NCBI RefSeq assembly: GCF_051379705.1
Contig: NZ_CP179868.1
Location: 2,108,001-2,172,000 of the forward strand
Origin: Ekhidna sp051379705
Lineage (GTDB): Bacteria; Bacteroidota; Bacteroidia; Cytophagales; Cyclobacteriaceae
DNA length: 64,000 nt
Reading direction: 5' to 3'
A program made the position numbers and the translations under genes. Position 1 is the stretch's first letter. Every line of letters begins with the position of its first letter. Under the pieces are notes generated by a model. That model ran no database searches. It was not told the DNA's origin and saw only the letters and a program-made list of their open reading frames with translations. This document shows positions 16,768 through 26,531 of this stretch, one piece after another.

Positions 16768-17829
16768 ATGATCCTAAAAAGCCTTCGGCTCACAGACTTT
16801 AAGAATCACTCCGAATCTCAATTTGAATTCGAAGATCGAATTAATTGTGTGCTCGGAAAAAACGGAGTGGGTAAAACAAATCTGCTTGACGCTATCTACT
16901 ATTTGTCTTTTACCAAGAGCGCCGTAGGATCTCAAGATCGTTTCGCAATTTCACATGACCAACGTGCATTTACCATTCATGGCACGTACGATGACCTCAC
17001 AATTGCCCTTCAATTTGAGAAAGGGAAAGTAAAAACACTAAAAATAGATGGACAAGAACCCGGTCGTTTGAGTGACGTCATTGGCAAAGTTCCGCTCGTA
17101 ATTGTATTACCAGACGACACGTCTATGATTAAAGAAGGTAGCGAAGAGCGCAGAAAGTTTTTCGATGGTGCGCTTTCTCAATTTGACGATGAATACCTCC
17201 AATCGTTACTCCAATATAATAAGCTACTCAAGCAGCGAAATAGTTTGCTCAAACAGGCAGAAGGAAGAAAAATAAACCCTCAGCTTCTTGATACCTATGA
17301 CGAACAGTTAATTCCATTGGCAATGACCATCTCAGGCAAGAGAAGAGAGGTCAGAGAAAAGTTCCTTCCTTTTCTTAAGAAAAACTATACTGATCTTCAC
17401 GATGGGAGCGAGGCGCCATCCTTAACCTTCAAGTCGCATGTGGATGACTCCTTTGAAGAAAGATACAAAGCGAACCAACAAAAGGATCAAATCATGCAAC
17501 GAACCTTATTGGGTAGTCATAGAGATGACTTTGAATTTATGTTAAACGGTGAATTGATTAAGAAGTTTGGTTCTCAAGGTCAGCAAAAGACCTTTATCAT
17601 CGCCTTGAAATTGGCTCTATACGATTTCCTGAGAGAGCAAACCGGGAAGAAACCTCTTCTCCTCCTCGATGACATCTTTGATAAACTCGACGACTCTAGA
17701 ATACAGCTACTTGTGTCCCTCCTCCTAGATAGTGATCGTTTTGAACAGATTTTCATATCCGACGCAAGGAAAGACCGGAGCAAAGTATTATTCAAAAAGG
17801 AGAAAGCCGTAAAGTTTATAGACCTTTGA
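16768..17829 (+). CDS. recF: DNA replication and repair protein RecF
   Basis: RecF loads RecA at single-strand gaps and helps restart replication. The start at 16768 is preferred over an upstream in-frame start at 16654 because it gives the normal N-terminus (MILKSLRLTDFKNH) and avoids overlap with divergent pdhA. Visible motifs are Walker A GKNGVGKTN (about residue 30), the signature GSQGQQKT with L-G-S-H-R-D-D before it, and Walker B LLLLDDIFDKLDD near the C-terminus. Length, 353 residues, is normal. The DciA-like gene follows after seven bases. Confidence 0.96.
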   Translation: MILKSLRLTDFKNHSESQFEFEDRINCVLGKNGVGKTNLLDAIYYLSFTKSAVGSQDRFAISHDQRAFTIHGTYDDLTIALQFEKGKVKTLKIDGQEPGRLSDVIGKVPLVIVLPDDTSMIKEGSEERRKFFDGALSQFDDEYLQSLLQYNKLLKQRNSLLKQAEGRKINPQLLDTYDEQLIPLAMTISGKRREVREKFLPFLKKNYTDLHDGSEAPSLTFKSHVDDSFEERYKANQQKDQIMQRTLLGSHRDDFEFMLNGELIKKFGSQGQQKTFIIALKLALYDFLREQTGKKPLLLLDDIFDKLDDSRIQLLVSLLLDSDRFEQIFISDARKDRSKVLFKKEKAVKFIDL

Positions 17830-17836
17830 GGCGCTG

Positions 17837-18127
17837 ATGAAAGAAGATCCTATCAAAAGTTTTCGAAATGCGTTTCAAGGATTCCTGAAAGAGGAAAACC
17901 TCGAGCATACCTTCAAGCAGAAGCAAGTCATTGCAGATTGGGAGCGAATCATGGGGAAGACGATTGCCTCCAGAACCACTAAGGTCTTCTTCAACAAAAA
18001 AATCCTATTCGTTAAACTTTCATCTGCTCCGTTGAAAAACGAGATGCAAAATTCCAAAGCTCAGATAATTGATCTTATTGAGAAGGAGATTGGCAAAGGC
18101 GAGGTGGATGATGTGCGGTTTTTGTAA
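17837..18127 (+). CDS. DUF721/DciA-like protein
   Basis: A 96-residue basic protein. The central W-E-R-I-M-G-K-T-I-A-x-x-T pattern and the strand ILFVKLSSAPLKNEM are typical of the DUF721 family. Its best studied member is DciA, the loader of the replicative helicase in bacteria lacking DnaC. The gene follows recF after seven bases, a common arrangement, and is probably co-transcribed with it. The helicase-loading role in Bacteroidota is inferred from the family. Confidence 0.8.
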   Translation: MKEDPIKSFRNAFQGFLKEENLEHTFKQKQVIADWERIMGKTIASRTTKVFFNKKILFVKLSSAPLKNEMQNSKAQIIDLIEKEIGKGEVDDVRFL

Positions 18128-18163
18128 TTTCGTTCGCTCATTTACTTTACATCTAACTAATTA

Positions 18164-19198
18164 ATGAAGCTTAGAAACTTACTTTATGCCCTAGGGCTTT
18201 TACTTGCTCTATCAGGATATACTCAAAGATATGACAAGAACTCCACCTTAAAAGACTATGTAATATTGTATGATTCTGTGATGATACCTGGAGAGGTTCG
18301 CCTTAGCAATGAATCCAGTACGGTTGACTTCAAAGCTCGTAACAAACAATACTTTGAAACATATGGCTCTGACAGTGTCACAAGTTTTAGGTCTGTTGCA
18401 AAATTTTACTCTACAAAAAGGGTTAATAACCAACTGTATTTTGCCGAAGCATTGGTCTTGGGAGATGTATCACTATATGCCATTGCTGACTTTTTTCTAT
18501 TAGAAGAAAATTCCTCTTCTAGAATAGTTGAAGAATCCAATTTATCAAAGGTATTCTCGGAAGTTTATGATGATAAATGTAATTGGTCATACAATCGTTC
18601 TAATTTGAAATACCACAAAGAACTCCTCACTTCCATTGTTAGGGGATATAATAAAGCCACTTGTTTTAAAGTTCAAACGAATCCATTTGGTTTTGTGTTG
18701 ACCGCTGGGAGTTATAGCACCAAACTTAAGCCCAATGCTAGTATCGTGTTGCCAAACGGAATTGATTTTCAAAAAGTATTAATCTCATTCGGTGTTTTCA
18801 AAGAATTTCCTTTACATAAAAGAACAAGCTTTATTGCAACATTGGAATACTACAGAGTGAGTTCGCTAGAGTATTCGGTCCAGCCAATTGATTTAGATTT
18901 TAGAGAATCTTTTTTTGTAATAGGTGTCACACCAAGGTTTTATATAAAAGATTTTTTTATCGATTTGGGAGTTATCTCAAGAGTTCTTCATTCTAGTAAC
19001 CAAACGCTAACGCTAAATGATGAACAAGCAGATCTCAATACCAAAGGGGTCTCATTAGGATATAATGCAGGACTTGGATATCGAATTCACAAAAACCCTA
19101 ATCAAAAAGTAATTGATATTATTCTTCACTCTAAAGGACTTGGCAATAAAAACATAGGTTACACCCACACAGGGATTTCCTTAAGAGTTGGATTCTAA
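18164..19198 (+). CDS. Predicted outer-membrane protein, uncharacterised
   Basis: A 344-residue protein with a signal peptide (MKLRNLLYALGLLLALSGYTQ) and two parts. Residues 25-150 look soluble, including a GEVRLSNESSTVDFK stretch. From about residue 170 onward alternating strands rich in Gly, Phe and Tyr end in ISLRVGF, which is a typical outer-membrane barrel terminus. Similar small barrels with an N-terminal exported domain are frequent in Cytophagales. Its TAA interlocks with the TAG of the gene on the other strand (CTAA at 19195-19198). I cannot name the family. Confidence 0.6.
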   Translation: MKLRNLLYALGLLLALSGYTQRYDKNSTLKDYVILYDSVMIPGEVRLSNESSTVDFKARNKQYFETYGSDSVTSFRSVAKFYSTKRVNNQLYFAEALVLGDVSLYAIADFFLLEENSSSRIVEESNLSKVFSEVYDDKCNWSYNRSNLKYHKELLTSIVRGYNKATCFKVQTNPFGFVLTAGSYSTKLKPNASIVLPNGIDFQKVLISFGVFKEFPLHKRTSFIATLEYYRVSSLEYSVQPIDLDFRESFFVIGVTPRFYIKDFFIDLGVISRVLHSSNQTLTLNDEQADLNTKGVSLGYNAGLGYRIHKNPNQKVIDIILHSKGLGNKNIGYTHTGISLRVGF

Positions 19199-19854
19199 TT
19201 GAACGGAATCCTCCACGCCAGATAATAATCGAAAGCGGTAGAATTCTGACGCTTTGTTTTTCCAAACCCTGGAATGTCAAATGCTTTCAGTTCTCCCTCA
19301 CCATTGATCTGCCGGAGAAACTGCCAACGCATGGTAAAGCCCATGTAGAGATTTGAAACGATTCTGCCACGCAGTGCAAATGCAACCTCTAGCCACCTTG
19401 CGGTCAGGGCATTGTTTTCTAGCAGGTAATCCTGTTCTCCATAACCCTTGTCTGCAGTGAAAAGTAATTGATCCTCAAAACTGGCGCGTGCATACCTCAG
19501 TCCCAGCGAAAGCACATTTCCGCTTGCTTTGTCCTTGGTGAAGTTTCGATCAAAACCGATTCGGTAATAACTCCCTTTATTTTCATAGGCAAAAGACTCT
19601 CCACGCTTATGCTCTTCTATTCCAAAGTCGAACACTAAATTGTATTTATGAATTGCTACGGCCGTCTGAAATTCGTGAGTTGTTAAGTTCTCTGAACCCG
19701 AAAGGGTACGAATTCCACGAATGGCATTAACACCAATTTTCACTTCGTATGGTCGAAAGTCCACCGGTTCCTTCACCTTCTTTGGCGGGGCTGGCTGACC
19801 TAACACAACCAACCCGATAATCCATGCCGATATGCTAAAAATAGATTTCAACAT
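19195..19854 (-). CDS. Outer-membrane beta-barrel protein, DUF6048-like
   Basis: A 219-residue protein with a signal peptide (SIFSISAWIIGLVVLGQ) and then about 190 residues of beta-barrel character (YYRIGFDRNF, LSLGLRYARASF, NLYMGFTMRWQ), ending in an aromatic YYLAWRIPFN. I recall such proteins as DUF6048, which often sit next to a small DUF6452-type lipoprotein, as here (the two genes overlap by 20 bases). They probably act together at the outer membrane, but the role is undescribed. The family name is from memory and unverified. Confidence 0.6.
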   Translation of the reverse strand: MLKSIFSISAWIIGLVVLGQPAPPKKVKEPVDFRPYEVKIGVNAIRGIRTLSGSENLTTHEFQTAVAIHKYNLVFDFGIEEHKRGESFAYENKGSYYRIGFDRNFTKDKASGNVLSLGLRYARASFEDQLLFTADKGYGEQDYLLENNALTARWLEVAFALRGRIVSNLYMGFTMRWQFLRQINGEGELKAFDIPGFGKTKRQNSTAFDYYLAWRIPFN

Positions 19855-20275
19855 TGGTGCTTATTTGTCTGTTTGTTACTGTTCCAACTACCACCGTCGA
19901 ATCAAATGTTTGCCTTACCGTATCAATGCCGATAAATGTATAGGAGGGATCGCACTGAGGATCAAAAATAGTGACCTGAAGTTCATCATAACTGATCTCC
20001 AATTCAAAATGTGAAGTGTCTGAATCGAAGAAAAAAGTGGTGGTTGTATCTTCTGGATTTAATGGAAGGCCGACACCCGTAGAATCAGTAAATGGTGTAA
20101 ATGAATACGGTGAATTCTCAGCCGTTATGGTAAAGCCTACCTTTTTTGACGATTCGCTTTCTATGTCGTAAAATCTTACCACCATGAAATCCAAATCGTC
20201 ATTGGTATCACAGTTCTCAATATCCTGGCAGGATATGATTGCAAGTCCTAATAATATAATCGTGAGTTTTTTCAC
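19835..20275 (-). CDS. Small lipoprotein, DUF6452-like
   Basis: A 146-residue protein whose N-terminus (MKKLTIILLGLAIISCQD) carries a lipobox ending at Cys16. The mature part is acidic and predicted all-beta, with a D-x-D-F-M-V-V-R-F-Y-D strand and an S-x-T-T-T-F-F-F pattern reminiscent of an immunoglobulin-like sandwich. It overlaps the start of the DUF6048-like gene by 20 bases and is very likely translated with it. The pairing of these two families is something I recall for Bacteroidota; function is unknown. Confidence 0.6.
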   Translation of the reverse strand: MKKLTIILLGLAIISCQDIENCDTNDDLDFMVVRFYDIESESSKKVGFTITAENSPYSFTPFTDSTGVGLPLNPEDTTTTFFFDSDTSHFELEISYDELQVTIFDPQCDPSYTFIGIDTVRQTFDSTVVVGTVTNRQISTNVEIYF

Positions 20276-20395
20276 CAGCTCGCAAAATTAAACCTTAAAG
20301 GCTTCTAACTAAATGGAACCCTCATATTTCCATTAGCTTTGCACAACGATGCGGGGATTGAACTAAAAATAGGACGCGTTGGGTTAATTAAGATC

Positions 20396-21712
20396 ATGAA
20401 AACGAAGGGTTTAAAGAAAACAAAAGTCAACATCGTCACGCTTGGGTGCTCCAAAAACCTGGTGGATTCTGAAGTGATGCTGACTCAGCTGAGGGGAAAC
20501 AATATTGATGCCACGCATGAGTCGACAAAGGATGATGCAAATGTGGTTGTGGTGAATACCTGTGGATTCATTGACAATGCCAAACAAGAATCGATCGATA
20601 CCATTCTGCGCTATGTCGATGCTAAGCAAGAAGGACTGGTAGAAAAAGTATACGTCTCCGGCTGTTTATCTCAGCGATATAAGGACGAACTCAAAGATGA
20701 AATTCCTGATGTAGATGCCTGGTTTGGAACGGGAGATCTGCCTGCTTTGCTCAAAAAATTTAAAGCTGACTACAAGAAAGAGCTTTTAGGCGAGCGAATT
20801 GTAACTACCAATAAACACTACGCCTATTTGAAAATTGCTGAAGGATGCGACAGGCCTTGCAGCTTTTGTGCAATTCCGTTAATGCGGGGAAAACATGTTT
20901 CCAAACCAATGGAACAAGTAGTGGCCGAGGCACAATCATTGGTAAGGAATGGGACAAAAGAAATTCTACTCATTGCTCAAGACTCAACCTACTACGGTCT
21001 GGATCTTTATAAAAAGAGAAACCTGGCAGAATTGATGGATCGGCTGGCCGACGTAGAAGGATTGGATTGGATCCGTTTGCACTATGCATTTCCTACAGGG
21101 TTTCCAGAAGACGTGCTGGATGTGATGGCCAAGCGATCCAATATTTGCAATTACCTGGATATTCCTCTACAACATGCCTCCTCCAATATGCTGAAAATGA
21201 TGCGAAGAGGAACCACGCGAGAAAAGACCGAAGCTTTACTAGACAAAATGCGATCGAAGGTGCCGGACATAGCCATACGAACCACCTTGATAGCAGGGCA
21301 TCCCGGAGAGACTCAGCAAGATTTTGAAGAAACGCTCGATTTCGTTGAGAAAAACAGATTTGAGCGTTTGGGCATATTCACCTATTCACATGAAGAAAAC
21401 ACCCACTCATACAATTTTGAAGATGATGTGCCGGACGAAACCAAACAAGAACGTGCAAATGCCGTAATGGATTTGCAGGAAGAAATTTCCATGAGCATCA
21501 ATGAAGAGAAAATCGGCAAAGAATATAAGGTGCTGATTGACCGAATGGAGAGTGGTACATTCATTGGAAGGACCGAGCATGATTCGCCAGAAGTTGACAA
21601 TGAGGTGATCATTCCAGCAGATCATTCATACTTGCGAATTGGAGATTTTGCCCAGGTAAAAATTACCGACGCGACAGCATTTGACCTGTATGGCGAACCT
21701 ATTAAGCCTTAA
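20396..21712 (+). CDS. rimO: Ribosomal protein uS12 methylthiotransferase RimO
   Basis: A radical-SAM enzyme that adds a methylthio group to an aspartate of ribosomal protein S12. The ATG at 20396 is chosen over an upstream in-frame ATG at 20339 because the conserved N-terminus (KVNIVTLGCSKNLVDSE) starts just after it. The protein has the UPF0004 domain with the second cluster cysteines (N-T-C-G-F-I and S-G-C-L), the radical-SAM C-x-x-x-C-x-x-C in CDRPCSFC, and a C-terminal TRAM domain. Length, 438 residues, is normal. A -7-like TAGCTTTG sits at 20334-20341. Confidence 0.96.
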   Translation: MKTKGLKKTKVNIVTLGCSKNLVDSEVMLTQLRGNNIDATHESTKDDANVVVVNTCGFIDNAKQESIDTILRYVDAKQEGLVEKVYVSGCLSQRYKDELKDEIPDVDAWFGTGDLPALLKKFKADYKKELLGERIVTTNKHYAYLKIAEGCDRPCSFCAIPLMRGKHVSKPMEQVVAEAQSLVRNGTKEILLIAQDSTYYGLDLYKKRNLAELMDRLADVEGLDWIRLHYAFPTGFPEDVLDVMAKRSNICNYLDIPLQHASSNMLKMMRRGTTREKTEALLDKMRSKVPDIAIRTTLIAGHPGETQQDFEETLDFVEKNRFERLGIFTYSHEENTHSYNFEDDVPDETKQERANAVMDLQEEISMSINEEKIGKEYKVLIDRMESGTFIGRTEHDSPEVDNEVIIPADHSYLRIGDFAQVKITDATAFDLYGEPIKP

Positions 21713-21727
21713 TCTATTAACTAAAGC

Positions 21728-23281
21728 GTGCGCACCGAAACCATTCCTTTAGATGAAACCGACTGTTTTTCACAGTTTTTCTTAGACTATATCAGTAAGA
21801 ACGAAGCGCTTGCACCTTTTTATAATGTCTTTCCTTCCGTTCCCAATTTCAAAGAAGTTATTGAAAACAGAAACTTCACGGATTCCAATCGTGAAGTACT
21901 GGTTAAGGTTTTAAAGGAGCAGTATCATGAGTTGGAAATCTCACCATCTGTATCAACAAATATTGAAATCCTTTCCGATTCAAAAACATTTACAATTACC
22001 ACAGGGCATCAGTTAAACATTTTTACCGGACCTCTCTACTTCATTTACAAGATCATTACCGTTATCAATGCTTGCAAAACCCTGAAACAAGCTTACCCGG
22101 ATTACAACTTTGTTCCGGTCTATTGGATGGCCAGTGAAGATCATGACTATGATGAAATCAATCACTTCTTTTTTGAAGGAAAGAAATTCATTTGGGAAAC
22201 AGATCAAAAAGGAGCGGTAGGTCATTTCGACCCGTCCGGGTTAAAAGAAATAGCATCCAAACTTCCGAAAGGTGCAGATTACTTCAAAGAAGCCTACTCA
22301 AAGGAAACTTTGGCAAAGGCTGGACGCTCCTATGTAAATCATCTTTTTGGGCATGAAGGGCTTGTTGTTGTGGATGCGGATCATCGTGAACTTAAATCAC
22401 TATTCAGCGAGGTTATCGAGGACGATCTTTTCGTCCATAGTGCGGAGGATTTAGTTGCAAAAACCTCCTCCTCACTTGAATCTCTTGGGTATAAAACACA
22501 AGTTCACGCCCGTCAGGTAAATCTTTTCTATCTGGATAAAGGCGTACGTGAACGCATTGAAAAAACAGACAAGGGATTTGAGGTAGTGGATACAGATATC
22601 AAATTCACCGATGAAAAAATGCGAAGGCTCATTGCCGACCATCCCGAAAGATTCAGCCCCAATGTAGTGCTGCGTCCGCTTTACCAGGAAACGATTCTTC
22701 CAAACCTTGCATACGTAGGTGGCCCGTCCGAGGCAGTTTACTGGCTGCAGTTAAAGTCAATCTTTGACCACTTTCAAACTTCATTTCCACTATTGATGCC
22801 AAGAAACTTCGCATTGGTAATTCCTCAAACTGCTTCTTCAAAATGGGAGAAAACAGGAATGGCAAGTACAGACATTTTCATGGATGCGGAAAAGGCTTAC
22901 ACTAAATGGGTAACATCCAATACGGCTCATGATCTTTCATTTTCCGATGAACTCGCCGGGTTAAATGAATTAGAAAATGTGCTAAAACAAAAAGCTGAAC
23001 AGGTTGATCCAACCTTGACTCAACATCTCGAGGCACTGTATACGTCTTTCAGAAAGCGAATTGAGAAAGCAGAAAAGAAGCTTGTGCGAGCAGAGAAGCG
23101 TCATCATGAGGACCGAAAGCAGCAGATTGAAGCTGTCAAAGAAATTCTATTCCCAGGTGGCAGTCTGCAGGAACGACGAGATAACTTCCTCAATTTCTAT
23201 CTAAAGAACCCACAATTCATCCAGGTTTTACTCCAAACATTCGATGCCTTTGATTATCGAATGTATCTGCTCTATGAGTAA
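21728..23281 (+). CDS. bshC: Bacillithiol biosynthesis cysteine-adding enzyme BshC
   Basis: BshC is believed to ligate cysteine to glucosaminyl-malate in the last step of bacillithiol synthesis. The GTG-started 517-residue protein matches the family from end to end: ITTGHQLNIFTGPLYFIYKI near residue 95, the YWMASEDHDYDEINHFFF segment, P-N-V-V-L-R-P-L-Y-Q-E in the middle, the long charged coiled coil (about 410-470), and a C-terminal L-F-P-G-G-S-L-Q-E-R motif. With ytxJ at 32 kb it indicates a bacillithiol-based thiol system. It begins 15 bases after rimO. Confidence 0.95.
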   Translation: MRTETIPLDETDCFSQFFLDYISKNEALAPFYNVFPSVPNFKEVIENRNFTDSNREVLVKVLKEQYHELEISPSVSTNIEILSDSKTFTITTGHQLNIFTGPLYFIYKIITVINACKTLKQAYPDYNFVPVYWMASEDHDYDEINHFFFEGKKFIWETDQKGAVGHFDPSGLKEIASKLPKGADYFKEAYSKETLAKAGRSYVNHLFGHEGLVVVDADHRELKSLFSEVIEDDLFVHSAEDLVAKTSSSLESLGYKTQVHARQVNLFYLDKGVRERIEKTDKGFEVVDTDIKFTDEKMRRLIADHPERFSPNVVLRPLYQETILPNLAYVGGPSEAVYWLQLKSIFDHFQTSFPLLMPRNFALVIPQTASSKWEKTGMASTDIFMDAEKAYTKWVTSNTAHDLSFSDELAGLNELENVLKQKAEQVDPTLTQHLEALYTSFRKRIEKAEKKLVRAEKRHHEDRKQQIEAVKEILFPGGSLQERRDNFLNFYLKNPQFIQVLLQTFDAFDYRMYLLYE

Positions 23282-23345
23282 GTCATTAAAATCCTCTCTT
23301 CTTTTCCCTGATTGATTATTATTTTACAATAGTCAATTCAGCAAG

Positions 23346-24431
23346 ATGGAAATAAGAACACCAACCCTTTTAGTAGACAAAAAGAAGTGCCTCGACAACA
23401 TCGAAAAGATGTTGAAAAAAGCTCAGAAGTCAAATGCTGCCATTCGGCCACATTTCAAAACTCATTTTTCTGCGGAAATCGGCAACTGGTTTAAATCCAA
23501 AGGTGTAGAAAAATGCACAGTAAGCTCTGTATCGATGGCTCAGTACTTCGCTGAAAATGGATGGAATGACATTACAATTGCATTCCCCTATAATCCTTTA
23601 GAAGCCTCCGATATATCCGCCCTTGCTTCAAAAATCAATCTCAACATCCTGATAGTATCATCTGAAAGTCTGGAGCACGCATTGACTAATATCTCCTCAA
23701 AAGTGGGCTTCTACTTAAAGATAGATGTTGGAACTCATCGGACCGGAATTGATCCACGAAACGAAAAACTGATTGCTCAGCTTATTTCAAAGGCAACAGA
23801 CAAAATGGAGTTTAAAGGCTTTTTAGCTCATGCTGGCCATACTTACGGATGTAAAGACTTTGAAGGTATAAAGTGGATTTTTGATGGAGCAACCAAAGCA
23901 CTTACTCAGCTCAAACAAAAGTTTGGGGGAATGATCTCATATGGCGACACTCCATCATGCAGCATAATGGATGATTTGTCTTTTTGCGATGAAATGAGAC
24001 CAGGGAACTTTGTCTTCTACGATTGGATGCAGCACAACATTGGGTCTTGCTCTGCTGAAGAAATTGCCGTTTGCCTTGCCTGTCCGGTAGTTGCAGTTCA
24101 TGAAGAACGAAATGAGATCCTTATCTATGGCGGAGGCGTTCATTTATCAAAAGATCGCGTGACAGAAAAAGACCGCATGGGAAAAGATCAAACCTGTTTT
24201 GGCAAAATGGTACGACTTGAAAAAGTTGGCTGGAATCCAGAGATAAAAGGTAACGTGGCAAGACTCTCCCAGGAACATGGAGTAATTAAATTATCACAAG
24301 ATGAAATCGCTCATGTAAAAGTAGGAGACTTGATTGGTGTGATTCCAGTACATTCGTGCCTTACTGCTGATTTACAAGCTTATTACCTCTCCACGGAAGG
24401 AGAGAAAATAGAAAAGATGACGAAATACTGA
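23346..24431 (+). CDS. PLP enzyme of the D-threonine aldolase/D-serine dehydratase (DSD1) family
   Basis: A 361-residue fold-type III pyridoxal-phosphate enzyme. The N-terminus has TPTLLVDKKKCLDNI and RPHFKTH, where the Lys is the likely Schiff-base residue. A barrel follows with KIDVGTHRTGID and LAHAGHTYG, and the C-terminal beta domain has the metal site HSC-x-T (the H-x-C of D-serine dehydratase and D-threonine aldolase). Such enzymes remove or split D-amino acids, with a divalent metal. The TGATG junction with the GH3 gene downstream shows translational coupling, suggesting a link to peptidoglycan turnover. The exact substrate is not predictable. Confidence 0.87.
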   Translation: MEIRTPTLLVDKKKCLDNIEKMLKKAQKSNAAIRPHFKTHFSAEIGNWFKSKGVEKCTVSSVSMAQYFAENGWNDITIAFPYNPLEASDISALASKINLNILIVSSESLEHALTNISSKVGFYLKIDVGTHRTGIDPRNEKLIAQLISKATDKMEFKGFLAHAGHTYGCKDFEGIKWIFDGATKALTQLKQKFGGMISYGDTPSCSIMDDLSFCDEMRPGNFVFYDWMQHNIGSCSAEEIAVCLACPVVAVHEERNEILIYGGGVHLSKDRVTEKDRMGKDQTCFGKMVRLEKVGWNPEIKGNVARLSQEHGVIKLSQDEIAHVKVGDLIGVIPVHSCLTADLQAYYLSTEGEKIEKMTKY

Positions 24432-25579
24432 TGCATAAAACTCTTTCGCTGCTTTTTACAATAATCGCCCTCGCCGGAAACGCTAAAACCGATCCTCCTA
24501 AAGACACCATTGACATTATGATTGGTCAGATGATCATGATCGGAATCGGAGACTTCAATCTTGTTAATTCCTCAGAGCCCATCTTCAGAGAAATTAAAGC
24601 CGGAAAAGTAGGCGGTGTGGTTTTGTACGAGAAGAACATCCTTTTTGAAAGTCCTAAACCAGAGTTGGCGTTACTGGTAGATATGCTTCAAAAAAATTCT
24701 TCCATTCCACTTTTTGTGAGCATAGACGAAGAAGGTGGTCGTGTGTCACGAATGAAGACCCGATATGGGTTCCCAAAAAATGTGTCCGCACAATACCTTG
24801 GAGATATGAATAACATGGACTCTACCAGGTACTATTCGAGTCAGACTGCTTCAATCCTGAGCAGTTTTGGTATCAATATGAATTATGCGCCAGTAGTAGA
24901 TGTGAATATCAATGCAAGAAACCCAGTTATCGGCAGACTGGAGAGAAGTTATTCCGAAGATTACCATGAGGTAATTCAGCAGGCATATGAAGTGATAAAG
25001 CAGCACGACAGAAAGGGTGTCGTTCCCGTCCTGAAACATTTTCCCGGACATGGTAGCAGTCAAAGCGACACTCACCTGGGATTGACAGATGTGACTGATT
25101 CGTGGCAGCTAGAAGAAATGTATCCGTATTCTGCACTCATTGATAGCGGTGTGGTCAAAGCAGTAATGACAGCTCATATTGTCAATAGCACGCTTGATCG
25201 AAGCAAAAATCCCGCTACTTTATCTAAACGAATTGTGACAGGTATGCTTCGCGATTTTTTAGGATTTGAGGGCGTCATCATCTCTGATGATATGCAAATG
25301 GGAGCCATAAATAATGAATATGGCTTACGAGAAGCCATTAAGCTCTCTATTGATGCCGGACTAGATATGTTGATGTTTGCAAATAATGTCCATGATTATG
25401 AAAGAGTAACTGCTACTACTGTTCATGCCATCATAAAAGACCTTCTCTTCGAAGGAATTGTTAGCCGAGAACGAATTTATGACTCCTATAAACGCATCAT
25501 GAAGCTGAAAGCAGAAACGGGGCTTTGCGATGACGACTACTACAGATCATTAAAAAATAAGCTTAGGATCTATAACTAA
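24431..25579 (+). CDS. Exported GH3 beta-N-acetylglucosaminidase-like hydrolase (NagZ-like)
   Basis: The 382-residue protein has an N-terminal signal peptide (LSLLFTIIALAGNAKT) and a GH3 TIM-barrel. VSIDEEGGRVSRM is the substrate loop, KHFPGHGSSQSDTH carries the catalytic His-Asp loop, and VIISDDMQMGAI carries the nucleophile Asp. These motifs are those of NagZ, which releases GlcNAc from peptidoglycan fragments. Unlike classical cytoplasmic NagZ this one appears exported. It starts one base inside the stop of the DSD1-like gene. Role in peptidoglycan or chitin-fragment recycling is likely. Confidence 0.9.
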   Translation: MHKTLSLLFTIIALAGNAKTDPPKDTIDIMIGQMIMIGIGDFNLVNSSEPIFREIKAGKVGGVVLYEKNILFESPKPELALLVDMLQKNSSIPLFVSIDEEGGRVSRMKTRYGFPKNVSAQYLGDMNNMDSTRYYSSQTASILSSFGINMNYAPVVDVNINARNPVIGRLERSYSEDYHEVIQQAYEVIKQHDRKGVVPVLKHFPGHGSSQSDTHLGLTDVTDSWQLEEMYPYSALIDSGVVKAVMTAHIVNSTLDRSKNPATLSKRIVTGMLRDFLGFEGVIISDDMQMGAINNEYGLREAIKLSIDAGLDMLMFANNVHDYERVTATTVHAIIKDLLFEGIVSRERIYDSYKRIMKLKAETGLCDDDYYRSLKNKLRIYN

Positions 25580-25618
25580 GGGTCTAATAAAACCTGATTT
25601 TACTATCTTCACCCTTCC

Positions 25619-26494
25619 ATGATCCAATACAATCCAAAATCTTGGTTTTCGCTAATCTTTGATGTTTACAGTAGGTATGTCATTAGGGCACTATTTCCTT
25701 TAATTCTGTTTGCCGGGGTTCTTACTTCGGTATTGTGTTTTCTATTCATTGATATTCTCCAGATTGTTATTGTTGACACTAAAGCCTTTCACTCTATTTT
25801 AGGGGTTATCCTTGGTTTATTTCTAGTGCTCAGAACCAATACAGCCTATGACCGATGGTGGGAAGGACGTAAACTATGGGGCCAGCTGGTAAATGACTGT
25901 CGTCAGATGGCAATAAAAATCTGTGTTTTTTTACCAGAGGATGCCAAAGAGGACAGACTCTTTTTCAAAAAGATGATTCCAAACGTCACTTTCGCAATGA
26001 AGCACCACCTGAGAAGTAGCATCCTTGTAGGTGAAATGGACTTCTTTGATGAAGCAAGTAAGAAGCGAATCATTGAGAGTAATCACCGACCAAACATTAT
26101 TAATAAATTAATTATGGAACGAGTAATGGATCTCCACAAAAGAGGAATCATTACTTCAGATAAGCTATTTATTATAGATAAGGAGATAAAGGGGTTTACC
26201 GATATCATTGGAGCTTGTGAACGAATTAAGTCTACCCCAATACCCTATTCTTATAGTATGTTCATCAAGAAGTTCCTTTTCATCTATTGTATCACCTTGC
26301 CAATGACCTTCATCGGAGAGTTTGGATATTGGTCTATTATATTAGTGGTGGTAGCATTCTACTTTTTGATGAGTGTAGAACTTATTTCAGAAGAAATTGA
26401 AGACCCTTTTGGCCGGGACATCAATGACCTGCCATTAGACGAACTATGTGTGAAAATCAAAAAGAACATCATAGAAATTTTCAACAATAACTAA
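25619..26494 (+). CDS. Bestrophin-family anion channel
   Basis: A 291-residue membrane protein with the bestrophin hallmark: LVLRTNTAYDRWWEGRKLWGQL after the second helix, four main hydrophobic segments (about residues 20-45, 50-70, 215-230 and 235-255), and the C-terminal E-E-I-E-D-P-F-G-x-D-x-N-D-L-P loop that binds a cation in the homologues. Bacterial members form pentameric ion channels whose selectivity differs between proteins; the physiological role is open. The spacing of 38 bases to the next lipoprotein gene allows co-transcription but does not require it. Confidence 0.93.
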   Translation: MIQYNPKSWFSLIFDVYSRYVIRALFPLILFAGVLTSVLCFLFIDILQIVIVDTKAFHSILGVILGLFLVLRTNTAYDRWWEGRKLWGQLVNDCRQMAIKICVFLPEDAKEDRLFFKKMIPNVTFAMKHHLRSSILVGEMDFFDEASKKRIIESNHRPNIINKLIMERVMDLHKRGIITSDKLFIIDKEIKGFTDIIGACERIKSTPIPYSYSMFIKKFLFIYCITLPMTFIGEFGYWSIILVVVAFYFLMSVELISEEIEDPFGRDINDLPLDELCVKIKKNIIEIFNNN

Positions 26495-26531
26495 CTTGAC
26501 AATTCAAAATTGCTATTAACATATTCTAATT

